Assembly (NCBI GenBank): GCA_029465975.1
Contig: CM055761.1
Location: 8,110,529 to 8,174,528, forward strand
DNA length: 64,000 nt
Direction: 5' to 3'
DNA from: Dallia pectoralis
Taxonomy: Eukaryota > Chordata > Actinopteri > Esociformes > Umbridae
The notes beneath the pieces are model-generated. The model had not been told where the DNA came from. It saw nothing but the letters and a program-made list of their open reading frames with translations, and searched no databases. Shown in pieces: positions 1 through 14,938 of the stretch (positions are counted from its first letter, which is position 1; the number at the start of each line of letters is the position of its first letter). The translations under genes were made by a program, and so were the position numbers.

Positions 1-806
1 TCATCTGCTTAGTTGTAATATTAGCGTAGCCCCCTCCCTCATCTGCTTAGTTGTAATATTGGCGTAGCCCCCTCCCTCATCTGCTTAGTTGTAATATTAG
101 CGAAGCCCCCTCCCTCATCTGCTTAGTTGTAATATTGGCGTAGCCCCTCCCTCATCTGCTTAGTTGTAATATTGGCGTAGCCCCCTCCCTCATCTGCTTA
201 GTTGTAATATTAGCGTAGGCCCCTCCCTCATCTGCTTAGTTGTAATATTAGCGTAGCCCCCTCCCTCATCTGCTTAGTTGTAATATTAGCGTAGCCCCCT
301 CCCTCATCTGCTTAGTTGTAATATTAGCGTAGCCCCCTCCCTCATCTGCTTAGTTGTAATATTAGCGTAGCCCCCTCCCTCATCTGCTTAGTTGTAATAT
401 TAGCGTAGGCCCCTCCCTCATCTGCTTAGTTGTAATATTAGCGTAGCCCCCTCCCTCATCTGCTTAGTTGTAATATTGGCGTAGCCCCCTCCCTCATCTG
501 CTTAGTTGTAATATTGGCGTAGCCCCCTCCCTCATCTGCTTAGTTGTAATATTGGCGTAGCCCCCTCCCTCATCTGCTTAGTTGTAATATTAGCGTAGGC
601 CCCTCCCTCATCTGCTTAGTTGTAATATTAGCGTAGCCCCCTCCCTCATCTGCTTAGTTGTAATATTAGCGTAGCCCCCTCCCTCATCTGCTTAGTTGTA
701 ATATTAGCGTAGCCCCCTCCCTCATCTGCTTAGTTGTAATATTGGCGTAGCCCCCTCCCTCATCTGCTTAGTTGTAATATTGGCGTAGCCCCCTCCCTCA
801 TCTGCT
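1..806. repeat. 38-bp tandem repeat array
   Basis: About 21 head-to-tail copies of a 38-bp unit containing TCATCTGCTTAGTTG and a CCCCCTCCC tail; the array runs off the left edge. Copies differ at a few positions: TTAGCG or TTGGCG, and TAGCCCC or TAGGCCC. The TAGGCCC variant falls at about 217, 407 and 597, exactly five units (190 bp) apart, so copies were partly amplified in blocks of five. No coding capacity or promoter is seen. Confidence 0.95.
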
Positions 807-1442
807 CGGCCCAGGATGATTTATCTGAGCCCTGATTATTCTGCAAGTCTGGGACGTCCCTAACTGAACGTCAGATCTCGCAGGCATTTGGTCCGGCTGC
901 TACACGCTTCAGTGAATATCAGATATTGCTCTTGAAAAGGGCTGTTCTTGCTTGTGTGGCTGAACAGTTTAGATTGTTTGAGGCATATCCGACCCATAAT
1001 GGTCACTGATCCCTGACTTATATGAAAAGTGAAAGAAAAGAAGTAGTAACAATGAGAGGAAATATGTGATACTCCTACTCAGTTCTTCTATTCTGACCTT
1101 TATCTTTGACTTCTAACCTGACCCCTACCCTGACCTCTGCCCTAGATGTCTATCTGAGAATCAAACCTGATCCTCTAACTTTGACCAATACCATGACCAC
1201 TACCATGACCTCTAACTTTGACCAATACCATGACCACTACCATGACCTCTAACTTGGCATCTCAGGTTAAAAACAGGGTTGGACCGCCCTCACTGACATC
1301 CACGATCAAACATTAACCGTATCCCAACAAGTACACAAGCTTCTGTGTCAGAAGGGGTTTCCTATATGGTATCTGTGTGTTTAGTATAGACACAAAGAAG
1401 GATAGCTGCTGCTTTATGAAAGCAATTGTGGTATTTGACATA
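807..1442. other. Non-repetitive intergenic DNA
   Basis: No gene or recognisable mobile element is seen. A short degenerate direct repeat built on CCAATACCATGACC and CTAACTTTGACC lies at about 1165-1256. Confidence 0.5.
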
Positions 1443-1828
1443 GCAGAGCATGCATATTAGAGCATGTGTGGTAGAGCATGCACAGTAGATCATGCAAAGT
1501 AGAGCATGCATATTAGAGCGTGCATGGTAGAGCATGCATATTAGAGCATGTGTGGTAGAGCATGCACAGTAGATCATGCAAAGTAGATCATGCATATTAG
1601 AGCGTGCATGGTAGATCATGCATATTAGAGCATGTGTGGTAGAGCATGCACGGTAGAGCATGCATAGTAGAACGTGCATGGTAGATCATGCATATTAGAG
1701 CATGTGTGGTAGAGCGTGCATGGTAGAGCATGATCAGTTGAGCATGCATATTAGAGCATGCATATAAGAGCATGCATATTAGAGTGTGCATGGTAGATCA
1801 TACATAGTAGAGCATGCATGTTAGAGCT
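1443..1828. repeat. 14-bp minisatellite rich in GCATGC
   Basis: About 27 degenerate copies of a 14-bp unit of the form AGCATGCATATTAG, with variants such as AGCATGTGTGGTAG and ATCATGCAAAGTAG. Many units contain the palindromes GCATGC or ATGCAT. Because 14 bp is not a multiple of three, the minus-strand open frames across it cycle every 14 residues and are artefacts of the repeat. Confidence 0.9.
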
Positions 1829-3021
<1,193 letters not shown>

Positions 3022-3670
3022 CTTGAAACTTGAACCCTTCTATCAGGACCCAGAGGCAGAGGTCCTCTGTATCGCAGTCACACGTCCACGGGTTCCCGCT
3101 GAGCCCCAGGGAGCGTAGCGAGGGCAGTGCGATCAACGTGCTGATGTTCAGCGCCGTCAGGTTGTTCCTGCTCACGTCCAGCACCTGCAAAGCCAAGTTC
3201 TCCGAGAACGCGTCCGAGTGGATGTCACTCAGCCCCGGGTTGTCTGTGAGCCGTAGCATCACGAGGCTGGATAGCGGTCCGAACGTCCGGTCCTCGATCT
3301 GGACCATGGTATTGAAGGACAGGTCCAGGTAGGCCAGCTTTCGGAGGTTCCCGAAGGTGGACTCTGATATTTCCGCCAGCGTGTTGTTGCTGACGTCCAG
3401 GTAGACCAGATCGGACAGGTAGTTGAGTTGCAATGCTGGAAGTTCCTTGATGCGGTTGTTGGAGATGATGAGTTGCCGGGTGGCCAATGGGAGGTCGTTG
3501 GGGAACAGGATGAGGTCTTGCCCGGCGCACTGGACCACCAGCTGATCGTCACACACGCACCGGTCCGGGCAGCCTGCCGTGAGAGCCGGGGACGGGGCAA
3601 CCCCCATCACGAAGATAAAGAGAAACAGTAGCCGGAGAGATTGGGCACTCGGGGCGGGCAGGAGACGCAT
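3022..3670 (-). CDS. lrrc52: LRRC52-like leucine-rich-repeat BK channel gamma subunit, first coding exon (partial)
   Basis: Encodes 216 residues plus one base, then a splice donor CAAG|GTGAGAA (intron begins at 3021), giving a phase-1 junction. The ATG at 3670 has A at -3 and directly precedes a hydrophobic signal peptide (about residues 11-30). An upstream in-frame GTG at 3724 is not a convincing start. The order is signal peptide; LRR N-terminal cap with Cys34, 38, 40 and 48; about five to six LRRs (residues 62-195) with LxxLDLSxN cores; then the start of the C-terminal cap, GNPWTCDC. Asn95, Asn170 and Asn175 are N-glycosylation sequons. LSDLVYLD, the extended fourth repeat with NPGL, and the exon end just after the CxC cap all match my recollection of mammalian LRRC52 better than LRRC26, 38 or 55. 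Family role: single-pass auxiliary subunit shifting voltage activation of BK/SLO3 potassium channels. The transmembrane exon is not in the window. Confidence 0.78.
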
Positions 3671-3845
3671 GATGAAACTGTCCGGGGTGTCATGAACTCG
3701 GGAAGAGCAGGACCAGGAGGACACCCCAGGACCGGCGCTCCCCCCCGGGCATCCTGCATGGAGCTGCGGGACTGGGGATGAGGCAGGACTGCTACTCTGG
3801 AGGACCTGCTGCTTCGTCTGTTGCTGTCTGGAGGGTTGGATCGCA

Positions 3846-3853
3846 CTTATATC
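3846..3853 (-). promoter_or_regulatory. Candidate TATA box for lrrc52
   Basis: The minus strand reads GATATAAG here, about 175 bp upstream of the ATG at 3670. Transcription would start near 3820, giving a 5' UTR of about 150 nt with no intron needed. This is motif and spacing only. Confidence 0.4.
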
Positions 3854-3910
3854 CAGACTCTCTGCTTTCTCGCGCTCTCTTGAAAAGACTATCCGGCACC
3901 CGGCACTCTA

Positions 3911-3948
<38 letters not shown>

Positions 3949-4365
3949 GGCGCTCGCTATAATTTCGAAGTATCCTGGACTGTTGGACGCCTGTGGTGAG
4001 AGGCTTGATTCTTCAGGTTGATGGGCTTTGCTTCTTGGGAAACGAAATGCAATTTAACACGAGAGAAATAAGATCCAGACGCCTTTTGCTGTCATAAATA
4101 TGTCATCCTTGGTAGTGGTCGCCGAAAGAATGCATTGGTCGTTTATAGTTTCCAAACTGCTAGACGGTGGAATTTATTAAACTATAGTCTTACTGTGTCC
4201 CCATTGAATGCGTTATTAGGGGGATTTTATTCGTCCGTCGCATCATCTCTGCCTCCTGTTGTTCAGTGTGTTTGTGTTCTCGCTACGCTCCTCTCTGGTT
4301 CTCTCTCTTCCTCCCTCGCTCACTCTTTTTCCTGCAGCTGTGTTCAGAGACATGGGAGATGGGAG

Positions 4366-4407
<42 letters not shown>

Positions 4408-5160
4408 AGTCAGATCGTGTGTGATAGGCTGTCACACAGGTCCACTCCGTGTGTCCCGTAGTGACGTCACCAGGTGTTGCCTCTATTTCTGCTACCTCTT
4501 GAAACGCCCATGCTGCAGTCAGAGGACAAGGTGTTTGTGGTGTGTGTGGGTGTGCGTGTGCGTGTGCGTGTGCGCCGGTGATTGTGCGTGTCCAGCAACA
4601 GGCGAAATGGCGGACCTGAAAAGCACGTAGAGTCTAGTTACAGATTGTTCCACACACTGTAGAGACCGACACCAGGACAGGGTCTTTATTTTGTGTGTGA
4701 ATGAGTGTTTGGGTTGTATCATAGGCTTTCATCTGGACCTCCAAGCAATTCTGTATTTACCGTAGTGGCCGTGACGTCAACCAACTTAAGTGGTGCTTGT
4801 TCACTCTCTTTGCCAGATAAACATTTCATTATTAAACATATATTTTTATCATCACATGAACCCTAACCCGTAGCCCTTAACCAGTCAGAAGGAATACCCT
4901 CAACCATTAACCAGTCAGAAGAAATCCTTAACCATTAACCAAAACCGTAGCATCAAAAGTTTGACCAGTCTCATCAACTGTTATCGTCCAGTAGCATTGC
5001 CTGTCTTTCTACATCAGCTATAGTTTTCTTCACCTTTAAAATGTTGATTTCTAATCACATTGAAACGTTGATTAGCCTCGTATGTTTGCCACAACCCTAA
5101 CCCCCTTAGCAGTGAGTCAGAGTTACAACTCGATCCCACTAGCTGGAAGACTTGGTTGTG
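3854..5160. other. Intergenic DNA upstream of lrrc52 with CA/TG microsatellites
   Basis: Holds (CA)n at about 3913-3948, (TG)n at about 4370-4405 and a (TGTGCG)-rich tract at about 4539-4575. An imperfect tandem repeat of TTAACCAGTCAGAAG lies at about 4878-4945. Short open frames across the TG tracts are not credible genes. Confidence 0.6.
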
Positions 5161-8100
5161 CATCCTATCTCTCGTTCATCTAGTCCACCCACCACAGTCT
5201 TAGAACCTATTCCATATTCCATAACACTCTATCCTCTCTCGTTCATCTAGTCCACCCACCACAGTCTTAGAACCTATTCCATATTCCATCACTCTCTATC
5301 CTCTCTCTTGTTCATCTAGTCCACCCACCACAGTCTTAGAACCCATTCTATATTCCATCACTCTCTATCCTCTCTCGTTCATCTAGTCCACCCACCACAG
5401 TCTTAGAACCCATTCTATATTCCATCACTCTCTATCCTCTCTCGTTCATCTAGTCCACCCACCACAGTCTTAGAACCCATTCTATATTCCATAACTCTCT
5501 ACCTTCTCTCGTTCATCTAGTCCACCCACCACAGTCTTAGAACCTATTCCATATTCCATCACTCTCTATCCTCTCTCGTTCATCTAGTCCACCCACCACA
5601 GTCTTAGAACCCATTCTATATTCCATAACTCTCTATCCTCTCTCGTTCATCTAGTCCACCCACCACCGTCCTAGAACCCATTCTATATTCCATCACTCTC
5701 TATCCTCTCTCTTTCATCTAGTCCACCCACCACAGTCTTAGAACCCATTCTATATTCCATCACTCTCTATCTTCTCTCGTTCATCTAGTCCACCCACCAC
5801 AGTCTTAGAACCCATTCTATATTCCATCACTCTCTATCCTCTCTCGTTCATCTAGTCCACCCACCACCGTACTAGAACCCATTCTATATTCCATCACTCT
5901 CTATCCTCTCTCGTTCATCTAGTCCACCCACCACAGTCTTAGAACCCATTCTATATTCCACCACTCTCTATCCTCTCTCGTTCATCTAGTCCACCCACCA
6001 CCGTCCTAGAACCCATTCTATATTCCATCACTCTCTATCCTCTCTCTTGTTCATCTAGTCCACCCACCACAGTCTTAGAACCCATTCTATATTCCATCAC
6101 TCTCTATCCTCTCTCGTTCATCTAGTCCACCCACCACAGTCTTAGAACCCATTCTATATTCCATCACTCTCTATCCTCTCTCGTTCATCTAGTCCACCCA
6201 CCACAGTCTTAGAACCCATTCTATATTCCATCACTCTCTATCCTCTCTCTTTCATCTAGTCCACCCACCACAGTCTTAGAACCCATTCTATATTCCATCA
6301 CTCTCTATCCTCACTCGTTCATCTAGTCCACCCACCACAGTCTTAGAACCCATTCTATATTCCATCACTCTCTATCCTCTCGTTCATCTAGTCCACCCAC
6401 CACAGTCTTAGAACCTATTCCATATTCCATAACTCTCTATCCTCTCTTGTTCATCTAGTCCAGCCACCACAGTCTTAGAACCTATTCCATATTCCATCAC
6501 TCTCAATCCTCTCTCGTTCATCTAGTCCACCCACCACAGTCTTAGAACCCATTCTATATTCCATAACTCTCTATCCTCTCTCGTTCATCTAGTCCACCCA
6601 CCACAGTCTTAGAACCCATTCTATATTCCATCACTCTCTATCCTCTCTCTTGTTCATCTAGTCCACCCACCACAGTCTTAGAACCCATTCTATATTCCAT
6701 CACTCTCTATCCTCTCTCGTTCATCTAGTCCACCCACCCCAGTCTTAGAACCCATTCTATATTCCATCAATCTCTATCCTCTCTCGTTCATCTAGTCCAC
6801 CCACCACAGTCTTAGAACCCATTCTATATTCCATAACTCTCTATCCTCTCTCGTTCATCTAGTCCACCCACCACAGTCTTAGAACCCATTCTATATTCCA
6901 TCACTCTCTATCCTCTCTCGTTCATCTAGTCCACCCACCACAGTCTTAGAACCTATTCCATATTCCATCACTCTCTATCCTCTCTCGTTCATCTAGTCCA
7001 CCCACCACAGTCTTAGAACCCATTCTATATTCCATAACTCTCTATCCTCTCTCGTTCATCTAGTCCACCCACCACCGTCCTAGAACCCATTCTATATTCC
7101 ATCACTCTCTATCCTCTCTCGTTCATCTAGTCCACCCACCACCGTCCTAGAACCCATTCTATATTCCATCACTCTCTATCCTCTCTCTTTCATCTAGTCC
7201 ACCCACCACAGTCTTAGAACCCATTCTATATTCCATCACTCTCTATCTTCTCTCGTTCATCTAGTCCACCCACCACAGTCTTAGAACCCATTCTATATTC
7301 CATCACTCTCTATCCTCTCTCGTTCATCTAGTCCACCCACCACCGTACTAGAACCCATTCTATATTCCATCACTCTCTATCCTCTCTCGTTCATCTAGTC
7401 CACCCACCACAGTCTTAGAACCCATTCTATATTCCACCACTCTCTATCCTCTCTCGTTCATCTAGTCCACCCACCACCGTCCTAGAACCCATTCTATATT
7501 CCATCACTCTCTATCCTCTCTCGTTCATCTAGTCCACCCACCACAGTCTTAGAACCCATTCTATATTCCATCACTCTCTATCCTCTCTCGTTCATCTAGT
7601 CCACCCACCACAGTCTTAGAACCCATTCTATATTCCATCACTCTCTATCCTCTCTCGTTCATCTAGTCCACCCACCACAGTCTTAGAACCCATTCTATAT
7701 TCCATCACTCTCTATCCTCTCTCTTTCATCTAGTCCACCCACCACAGTCTTAGAACCCATTCTATATTCCATCACTCTCAATCCTCACTCGTTCATCTAG
7801 TCCACCCACCACAGTCTTAGAACCCATTCTATATTCCATCACTCTCTATCCTCTCGTTCATCTAGTCCACCCACCACAGTCTTAGAACCTATTCCATATT
7901 CCATAACTCTCTATCCTCTCTTGTTCATCTAGTCCACCCACCACAGTCTTAGAACCTATTCCATATTCCATCACTCTCAATCCTCTCTCGTTCATCTAGT
8001 CCACCCACCACAGTCTTAGAACCCATTCTATATTCCATAACTCTCTATCCTCTCTCGTTCATCTAGTCCACCCACCACAGTCTTAGAACCCATTCTATAT

Positions 8101-11100
8101 TCCATCACTCTCTATCCTCTCTCTTGTTCATCTAGTCCACCCACCACAGTCTTAGAACCCATTCTATATTCCATCACTCTCTATCCTCTCTCGTTCATCT
8201 AGTCCACCCACCCCAGTCTTAGAACCCATTCTATATTCCATCACTCTCTATCCTCTCTCGTTCATCTAGTCCACCCACCACAGTCTTAGAACCCATTCTA
8301 TATTCCATCACTCTCTATCCTCTCTCGTTCATCTAGTCCACCCACCCCAGTCTTAGAACCCATTCTATATTCCATCACTCTCTATCCTCTCTCGTTCATC
8401 TAGTCCACCCACCACAGTCTTAGAACCCATTCTATATTCCATCACTCTCTATCCTCTCTCTTTCATCTAGTCCACCCACCACAGTCTTAGAACCCATTCT
8501 ATATTCCATCACTCTCTATCCTCTCTCTTTCATCTAGTCCACCCACCACAGTCTTAGAACCCATTCTATATTCCATCACTCTCTATCCTCACTCGTTCAT
8601 CTAGTCCACCCACCACAGTCTTAGAACCCATTCTATATTCCATCACTCTCTTTCCTCTCTCGTTCATCTAGTCCACCCACCACAGTCTTAGAACCCATTC
8701 TATATTCCATCACTCTCTATCCTCTCGTTCATCTAGTCCACCCACCACAGTCTTAGAACCCATTCTATATTCCATCACTCTCTATCCTCTCTCGTTCATC
8801 TAGTCCACCCACCACAGTCTTAGAACCCATTCTATATTCCATCACTCTCTATCCTCTCTCGTTCATCTAGTCCACCCACCACAGTCTTAGAACCCATTCT
8901 ATATTCCATCACTCTCTATCCTCTCTCTTGTTCATCTAGTCCACCCACCACAGTCTTAGAACCCATTCTATATTCCATCACTCTCTATCCTCTCTCGTTC
9001 ATCTAGTCCACCCACCCCAGTCTTAGAACCCATTCTATATTCCATCACTCTCTATCCTCTCTCGTTCATCTAGTCCACCCACCACAGTCTTAGAACCCAT
9101 TCTATATTCCATCACTCTCTATCCTCTCTCGTTCATCTAGTCCACCCACCCAGTCTTAGAACCCATTCTATATTCCATCACTCTCTATCCTCTCTCGTTC
9201 ATCTAGTCCACCCACCACAGTCTTAGAACCCATTCTATATTCCATCACTCTCTATCCTCTCTCTTTCATCTAGTCCACCCACCACAGTCTTAGAACCCAT
9301 TCTATATTCCATCACTCTCTATCCTCTCTCTTTCATCTAGTCCACCCACCACAGTCTTAGAACCCATTCTATATTCCATCACTCTCTATCCTCACTCGTT
9401 CATCTAGTCCACCCACCACAGTCTTAGAACCCATTCTATATTCCATCACTCTCTCCTCTCTCGTTCATCTAGTCCACCCACCACAGTCTTAGAACCCATT
9501 CTATATTCCATCACTCTCTATCCTCTCGTTCATCTAGTCCACCCACCACAGTCTTAGAACCCATTCTATATTCCATCACTCTCTATCCTCTCTCGTTCAT
9601 CTAGTCCACCCACCACAGTCTTAGAACCCATTCTATATTCCATCACTCTCTATCCTCTCTCGTTCATCTAGTCCACCCACCACAGTCTTAGAACCCATTC
9701 TATATTCCATCACTCTCTATCCTCTCGTTCATCTAGTCCACCCACCACAGTCTTAGAACCCATTCTATATTTCATCACTCTCTATCCTCTCTCGTTCATC
9801 TAGTCCACCCACCACAGTCTTAGAACCCATTCTATATTCCATCACTCTCTATCCTCTCGTTCATCTAGTCCACCCACCACAGTCTTAGAACCCATTCTAT
9901 ATTCCATAACTCTCTATCCTCTCTCGTTCATCTAGTCCACCCACCACAGTCTTAGAACCTATTCCATATTCCATAACTCTCTATCCTCTCTTGTTCATCT
10001 AGTCCAGCCACCACAGTCTTAGAACCCATTCTATATTCCATCACTCTCTATCCTCTCTCGTTCATCTAGTCCACCCACCACAGTCTTAGAACCCATTCTA
10101 TATTCCATAACTCTCTATCCTCTCTCGTTCATCTAGTTCACCCACCACAGTCTTAGAACCCATTCTATATTCCATCACTCTCTATCCTCTCTCGTTCATC
10201 TAGTCCACCCACCACAGTCTTAAGAACCCATTCTATATTCCATCACTCTCTATCCTCTCTTTCATCTAGTCCACCCACCACAGTCTTAGAACCCATTCTA
10301 TATTCCATCACTCTCTATCCTCTCGTTCATCTAGTCCACCCACCACAGTCTTAGCACCCATTCTATATTCCATCACTCTCTAGCCTCTCTTGTTCATCTA
10401 GTCCACCCACCACAGTCTTAGAACCCATTCTATATTCCATCACTCTCTATCCTCTCTCGTTCATCTAGTCCAGCCACCACAGCCTTAGAACCTATTCCAT
10501 ATTCCATAACTCTCAATCCTCTCTCGTTCATCTAGTCCACCCACCACAGTCTTAGAACCCATTCTATATTCCATCACTCTCTATCCTCTCTCGTTCATCT
10601 AGTCCACCCACCCCAGTCTTAGAACCCATTCTATATTCCATCACTCTCTATCCTCTCTCGTTCATCTAGTCCACCCACCACAGTCTTAGAACCCATTCTA
10701 TATTCCATCACTCTCTATCCTCTCTCGTTCATCTAGTCCACCCACCACAGTCTTAGAACCCATTCTATATTCCATCACTCTCTATCCTCTCTCTTTCATC
10801 TAGTCCACCCACCACAGTCTTAGAACCCATTCTATATTCCATCACTCTCTATCCTCACTCGTTCATCTAGTCCACCCACCACAGTCTTAGAACCCATTCT
10901 ATATTCCATCACTCTCTATCCTCCCTTTCATCTAGTCCACCCACCACAGTCTTAGAACCCATTCTATATTCCATCACTCTCTATCCTCTCTCTTTCATCT
11001 AGTCCACCCACCACAGTCTTAGAACCCATTCTATATTCCATCACTCTCTATCCTCACTCGTTCATCTAGTCCACCCACCACAGTCTTAGAACCCATTCTA

Positions 11101-14100
11101 TATTCCATCACTCTCTATCCTCTCGTTCATCTAGTCCACCCACCACAGTCTTAGAACCTATTCCATATTCCATAACTCTCTATCCTCTCTTGTTCATCTA
11201 GTCCAGCCACCACAGTCTTAGAACCCATTCTATATTCCATCACTCTCTTTCCTCTCTCGTTCATCTAGTCCACCCACCACAGTCTTAGAACCCATTCTAT
11301 ATTCCATCACTCTCTATCCTCTCGTTCATCTAGTCCACCCAACACAGTCTTAGAACCCATTCTATATTCCATCACTCTCTATCCTCTCTCGTTCATCTAG
11401 TCCACCCACCACAGTCTTAGAACCCATTCTATATTCCATCACTCTCTATCCTCTCTCTCGTTCATCTAGTCCACCCACCACAGTCTTAGAACCCATTCTA
11501 TATTCCATAACTCTCTATCCTCTCTCGTTCATCTAGTGCACCCACCACAGTCTTAGAACCCATTCTATATTCCATCACTCTCTATCCTCTCTCGTTCATC
11601 TAGTCCACCCACCACAGTCTTAGAACCCATTCTATATTCCATCACTCTCTATCCTCTCTTTCATCTAGTCCACCCACCACAGTCTTAGAACCCATTCTAT
11701 ATTCCATCACTCTCTATCCTCTCGTTCATCTAGTCCACCCACCACAGTCTTAGCACCCATTCTATATTCCATCACTCTCTAGCCTCTCTCTTGTTCATCT
11801 AGTCCACCCACCACAGTCTTAGAACCCATTCTATATTCCATCACTCTCTATCCTCTCTCTTGTTCATCTAGTCCAGCCACCACAGCCTTAGAACCTATTC
11901 CATATTCCATAACTCTCAATCCTCTCTCGTTCATCTAGTCCACCCACCACAGTCTTAGAACCCATTCTATATTCCATCACTCTCTATCCTCTCTCGTTCA
12001 TCTAGTCCACCCACCCCAGTCTTAGAACCCATTCTATATTCCATCACTCTCTATCCTCTCTTTCATCTAGTCCACCCACCACAGTCTTAGAACCCATTCT
12101 ATATTCCATCACTCTCTATCCTCTCGTTCATCTAGTCCACCCACCACAGTCTTAGCACCCATTCTATATTCCATCACTCTCTAGCCTCTCTCTTGTTCAT
12201 CTAGTCCACCCACCACAGTCTTAGAACCCATTCTATATTCCATCACTCTCTATCCTCTCTCTTGTTCATCTAGTCCAGCCACCACAGCCTTAGAACCTAT
12301 TCCATATTCCATAACTCTCAATCCTCTCTCGTTCATCTAGTCCACCCACCACAGTCTTAGAACCCATTCTATATTCCATCACTCTCTATCCTCTCTCGTT
12401 CATCTAGTCCACCCACCCCAGTCTTAGAACCCATTCTATATTCCATCACTCTCTATCCTCTCTCGTTCATCTAGTCCACCCACCACAGTCTTAGAACCCA
12501 TTCTATATTCCATCACTCTCTATCCTCTCTCGTTCATCTAGTCCACCCACCACAGTCTTAGAACCCATTCTATATTCCATCACTCTCTATCCTCTCTCTT
12601 TCATCTAGTCCACCCACCACAGTCTTAGAACCCATTCTATATTCCATCACTCTCTATCCTCACTCGTTCATCTAGTCCACCCACCACAGTCTTAGAACCC
12701 ATTCTATATTCCATCACTCTCTATCCTCTCGTTCATCTAGTCCACCCACCATAGTCTTAGAACCTATTCCATATTCCATAACTCTCTATCCTCCCTTGTT
12801 CATCTAGTCCAGCCACCACAGTCTTAGAACCCATTCTATATTCCAACACTCTCTTTCCTCTCTCGTTCATCTAGTCCACCCACCACAGTCTTAGAACCCA
12901 TTCTATATTCCATCACTCTCTATCCTCTCGTTCATCTAGTCCACCCACCACAGTCTTAGAACCCATTCTATATTCCATCACTCTCTATCCTCTCTCGTTC
13001 ATCTAGTCCACCCACCACAGTCTTAGAACCCATTCTATATTCCATCACTCTCTATCCTCTCGTTCATCTAGTCCACCCACCATAGTCTTAGAACCTATTC
13101 CATATTCCATAACTCTCTATCCTCCCTTGTTCATCTAGTCCAGCCACCACAGTCTTAGAACCCATTCTATATTCCAACACTCTCTTTCCTCTCTCGTTCA
13201 TCTAGTCCACCCACCACAGTCTTAGAACCCATTCTATATTCCATCACTCTCTATCCTCTCGTTCATCTAGTCCACCCACCACAGTCTTAGAACCCATTCT
13301 ATATTCCATCACTCTCTATCCTCTCTCGTTCATCTAGTCCACCCACCACAGTCTTAGAACCCATTCTATATTCCATCACTCTCTATCCTCTCGTTCATCT
13401 AGTCCACCCACCACAGTCTTAGAACCCATTCTATATTTCATCACTCTCTAGCCTCTCTCGTTCATCTAGTCCACCCACCACAGTTTTAGAACCCATTCTA
13501 TATTCCATCACTCTCTATCCTCTCGTTCATCTAGTCCACCCACCACAGTCTTAGAACCCATTCTATATTCCATAACTCTCTATCCTCTCTCGTTCATCTA
13601 GTCCACCCACCACAGTCTTAGAACCTATTCCATATTCCATAACTCTCTATCCTCTCTTGTTCATCTAGTCCAGCCACCACAGTCTTAGAACCCATTCTAT
13701 ATTCCATCACTCTCTATCCTCTCTCGTTCATCTAGTCCACCCACCACAGTCTTAGAACCCATTCTATATTCCATAACTCTCTATCCTCTCTCGTTCATCT
13801 AGTTCACCCACCACAGTCTTAGAACCCATTCTATATTCCATCACTCTCTATCCTCTCTCGTTCATCTAGTCCACCCACCACAGTCTTAGAACCCATTCTA
13901 TATTCCATCACTCTCTATCCTCTCGTTCATCTAGTCCACCCACCACAGTCTTAGAACCCATTCTATATTCCATCACTCTCTATCCTCTCTCTTGTTCATC
14001 TAGTCCACCCACCACAGTCTTAGAACCCATTCTATATTCCATCACTCTCTATCCTCTCTCTTGTTCATCTAGTCCAGCCACCACAGCCTTAGAACCTATT

Positions 14101-14938
14101 CCATATTCCATAACTCTCAATCCTCTCTCGTTCATCTAGTCCACCCACCACAGTCTTAGAACCCATTCTATATTCCATCACTCTCTATCCTCTCGTTCAT
14201 CTAGTCCACCCACCACAGTCTTAGAACCTATTCCATATTCCATAACTCTCTATCCTCTCTTGTTCATCTAGTCCAGCCACCACAGTCTTAGAACCTATTC
14301 CATATTCCATAACTCTCAATCCTCTCTCGTTCATCTAGTCCACCCACCACAGTCTTAGAACCCATTCTATATTCCATAACTCTCTATCCTCTCTCGTTCA
14401 TCTAGTCCACCCACCACAGTCTTAGAACCCATTCTATATTCCATCACTCTCTATCCTCTCTCGTTCATCTAGTCCACCCACCACAGTCTTAGAACCCATT
14501 CTATATTCCATCACTCTCTATCCTCTCTCTTGTTCATCTAGTCCACCCACCACAGTCTTAGAACCCATTCTATATTCCATCACTCTCTATCCTCTCTCTT
14601 TCATCTAGTCCACCCACCACAGTCTTAGAACCCATTCTATATTCCATCACTCTCTATCCTCTCTCGTTCACCTAGTCCACCCACCACAGTCTTAGAACCC
14701 ATTCTATATTCCATCACTCTCTATCCTCTCTCTTGTTCATCTAGTCCACCCACCACAGTCTTAGAACCCATTCTATATTCCATCACTCTCTATCCTCTCT
14801 CTTTCATCTAGTCCACCCACCCCAGTCTTAGAACCCATTCTATATTCCATCACTCTCTATCCTCTCTCTTTCATCTAGTCCACCCACCACAGTCTTAGAA
14901 CCCATTCTATATTCCATCACTCTCTATCCTCTCTCTTT
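5161..14938. repeat. 67-bp satellite array with higher-order structure
   Basis: About 145 head-to-tail copies of a 67-bp unit containing CATCTAGTCCACCCACC, GTCTTAGAACCCATTC and TATTCCATCACTCTC. The unit carries in-frame stops, so no long open frame spans it. Most variation is in the CTCTCTCGTT segment, whose length varies by CT steps, and in marker substitutions such as CCTATTCCATA, CCGTACTAG and TTAGCACCC. Marker spacing shows block duplication: CCGTACTAG recurs 1476 bp apart, about 22 units. It is the longest array in the window. Confidence 0.97.

Noticed and set aside
3225..3600. Other open frames over the lrrc52 exon
   Set aside because: Overlapping frames on both strands of a GC-rich exon; only the frame from 3670 has signal peptide, LRR and cysteine caps.
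4856..4870. Telomere-like CCCTAACCC
   Set aside because: Only about one and a half copies; not a telomeric array.
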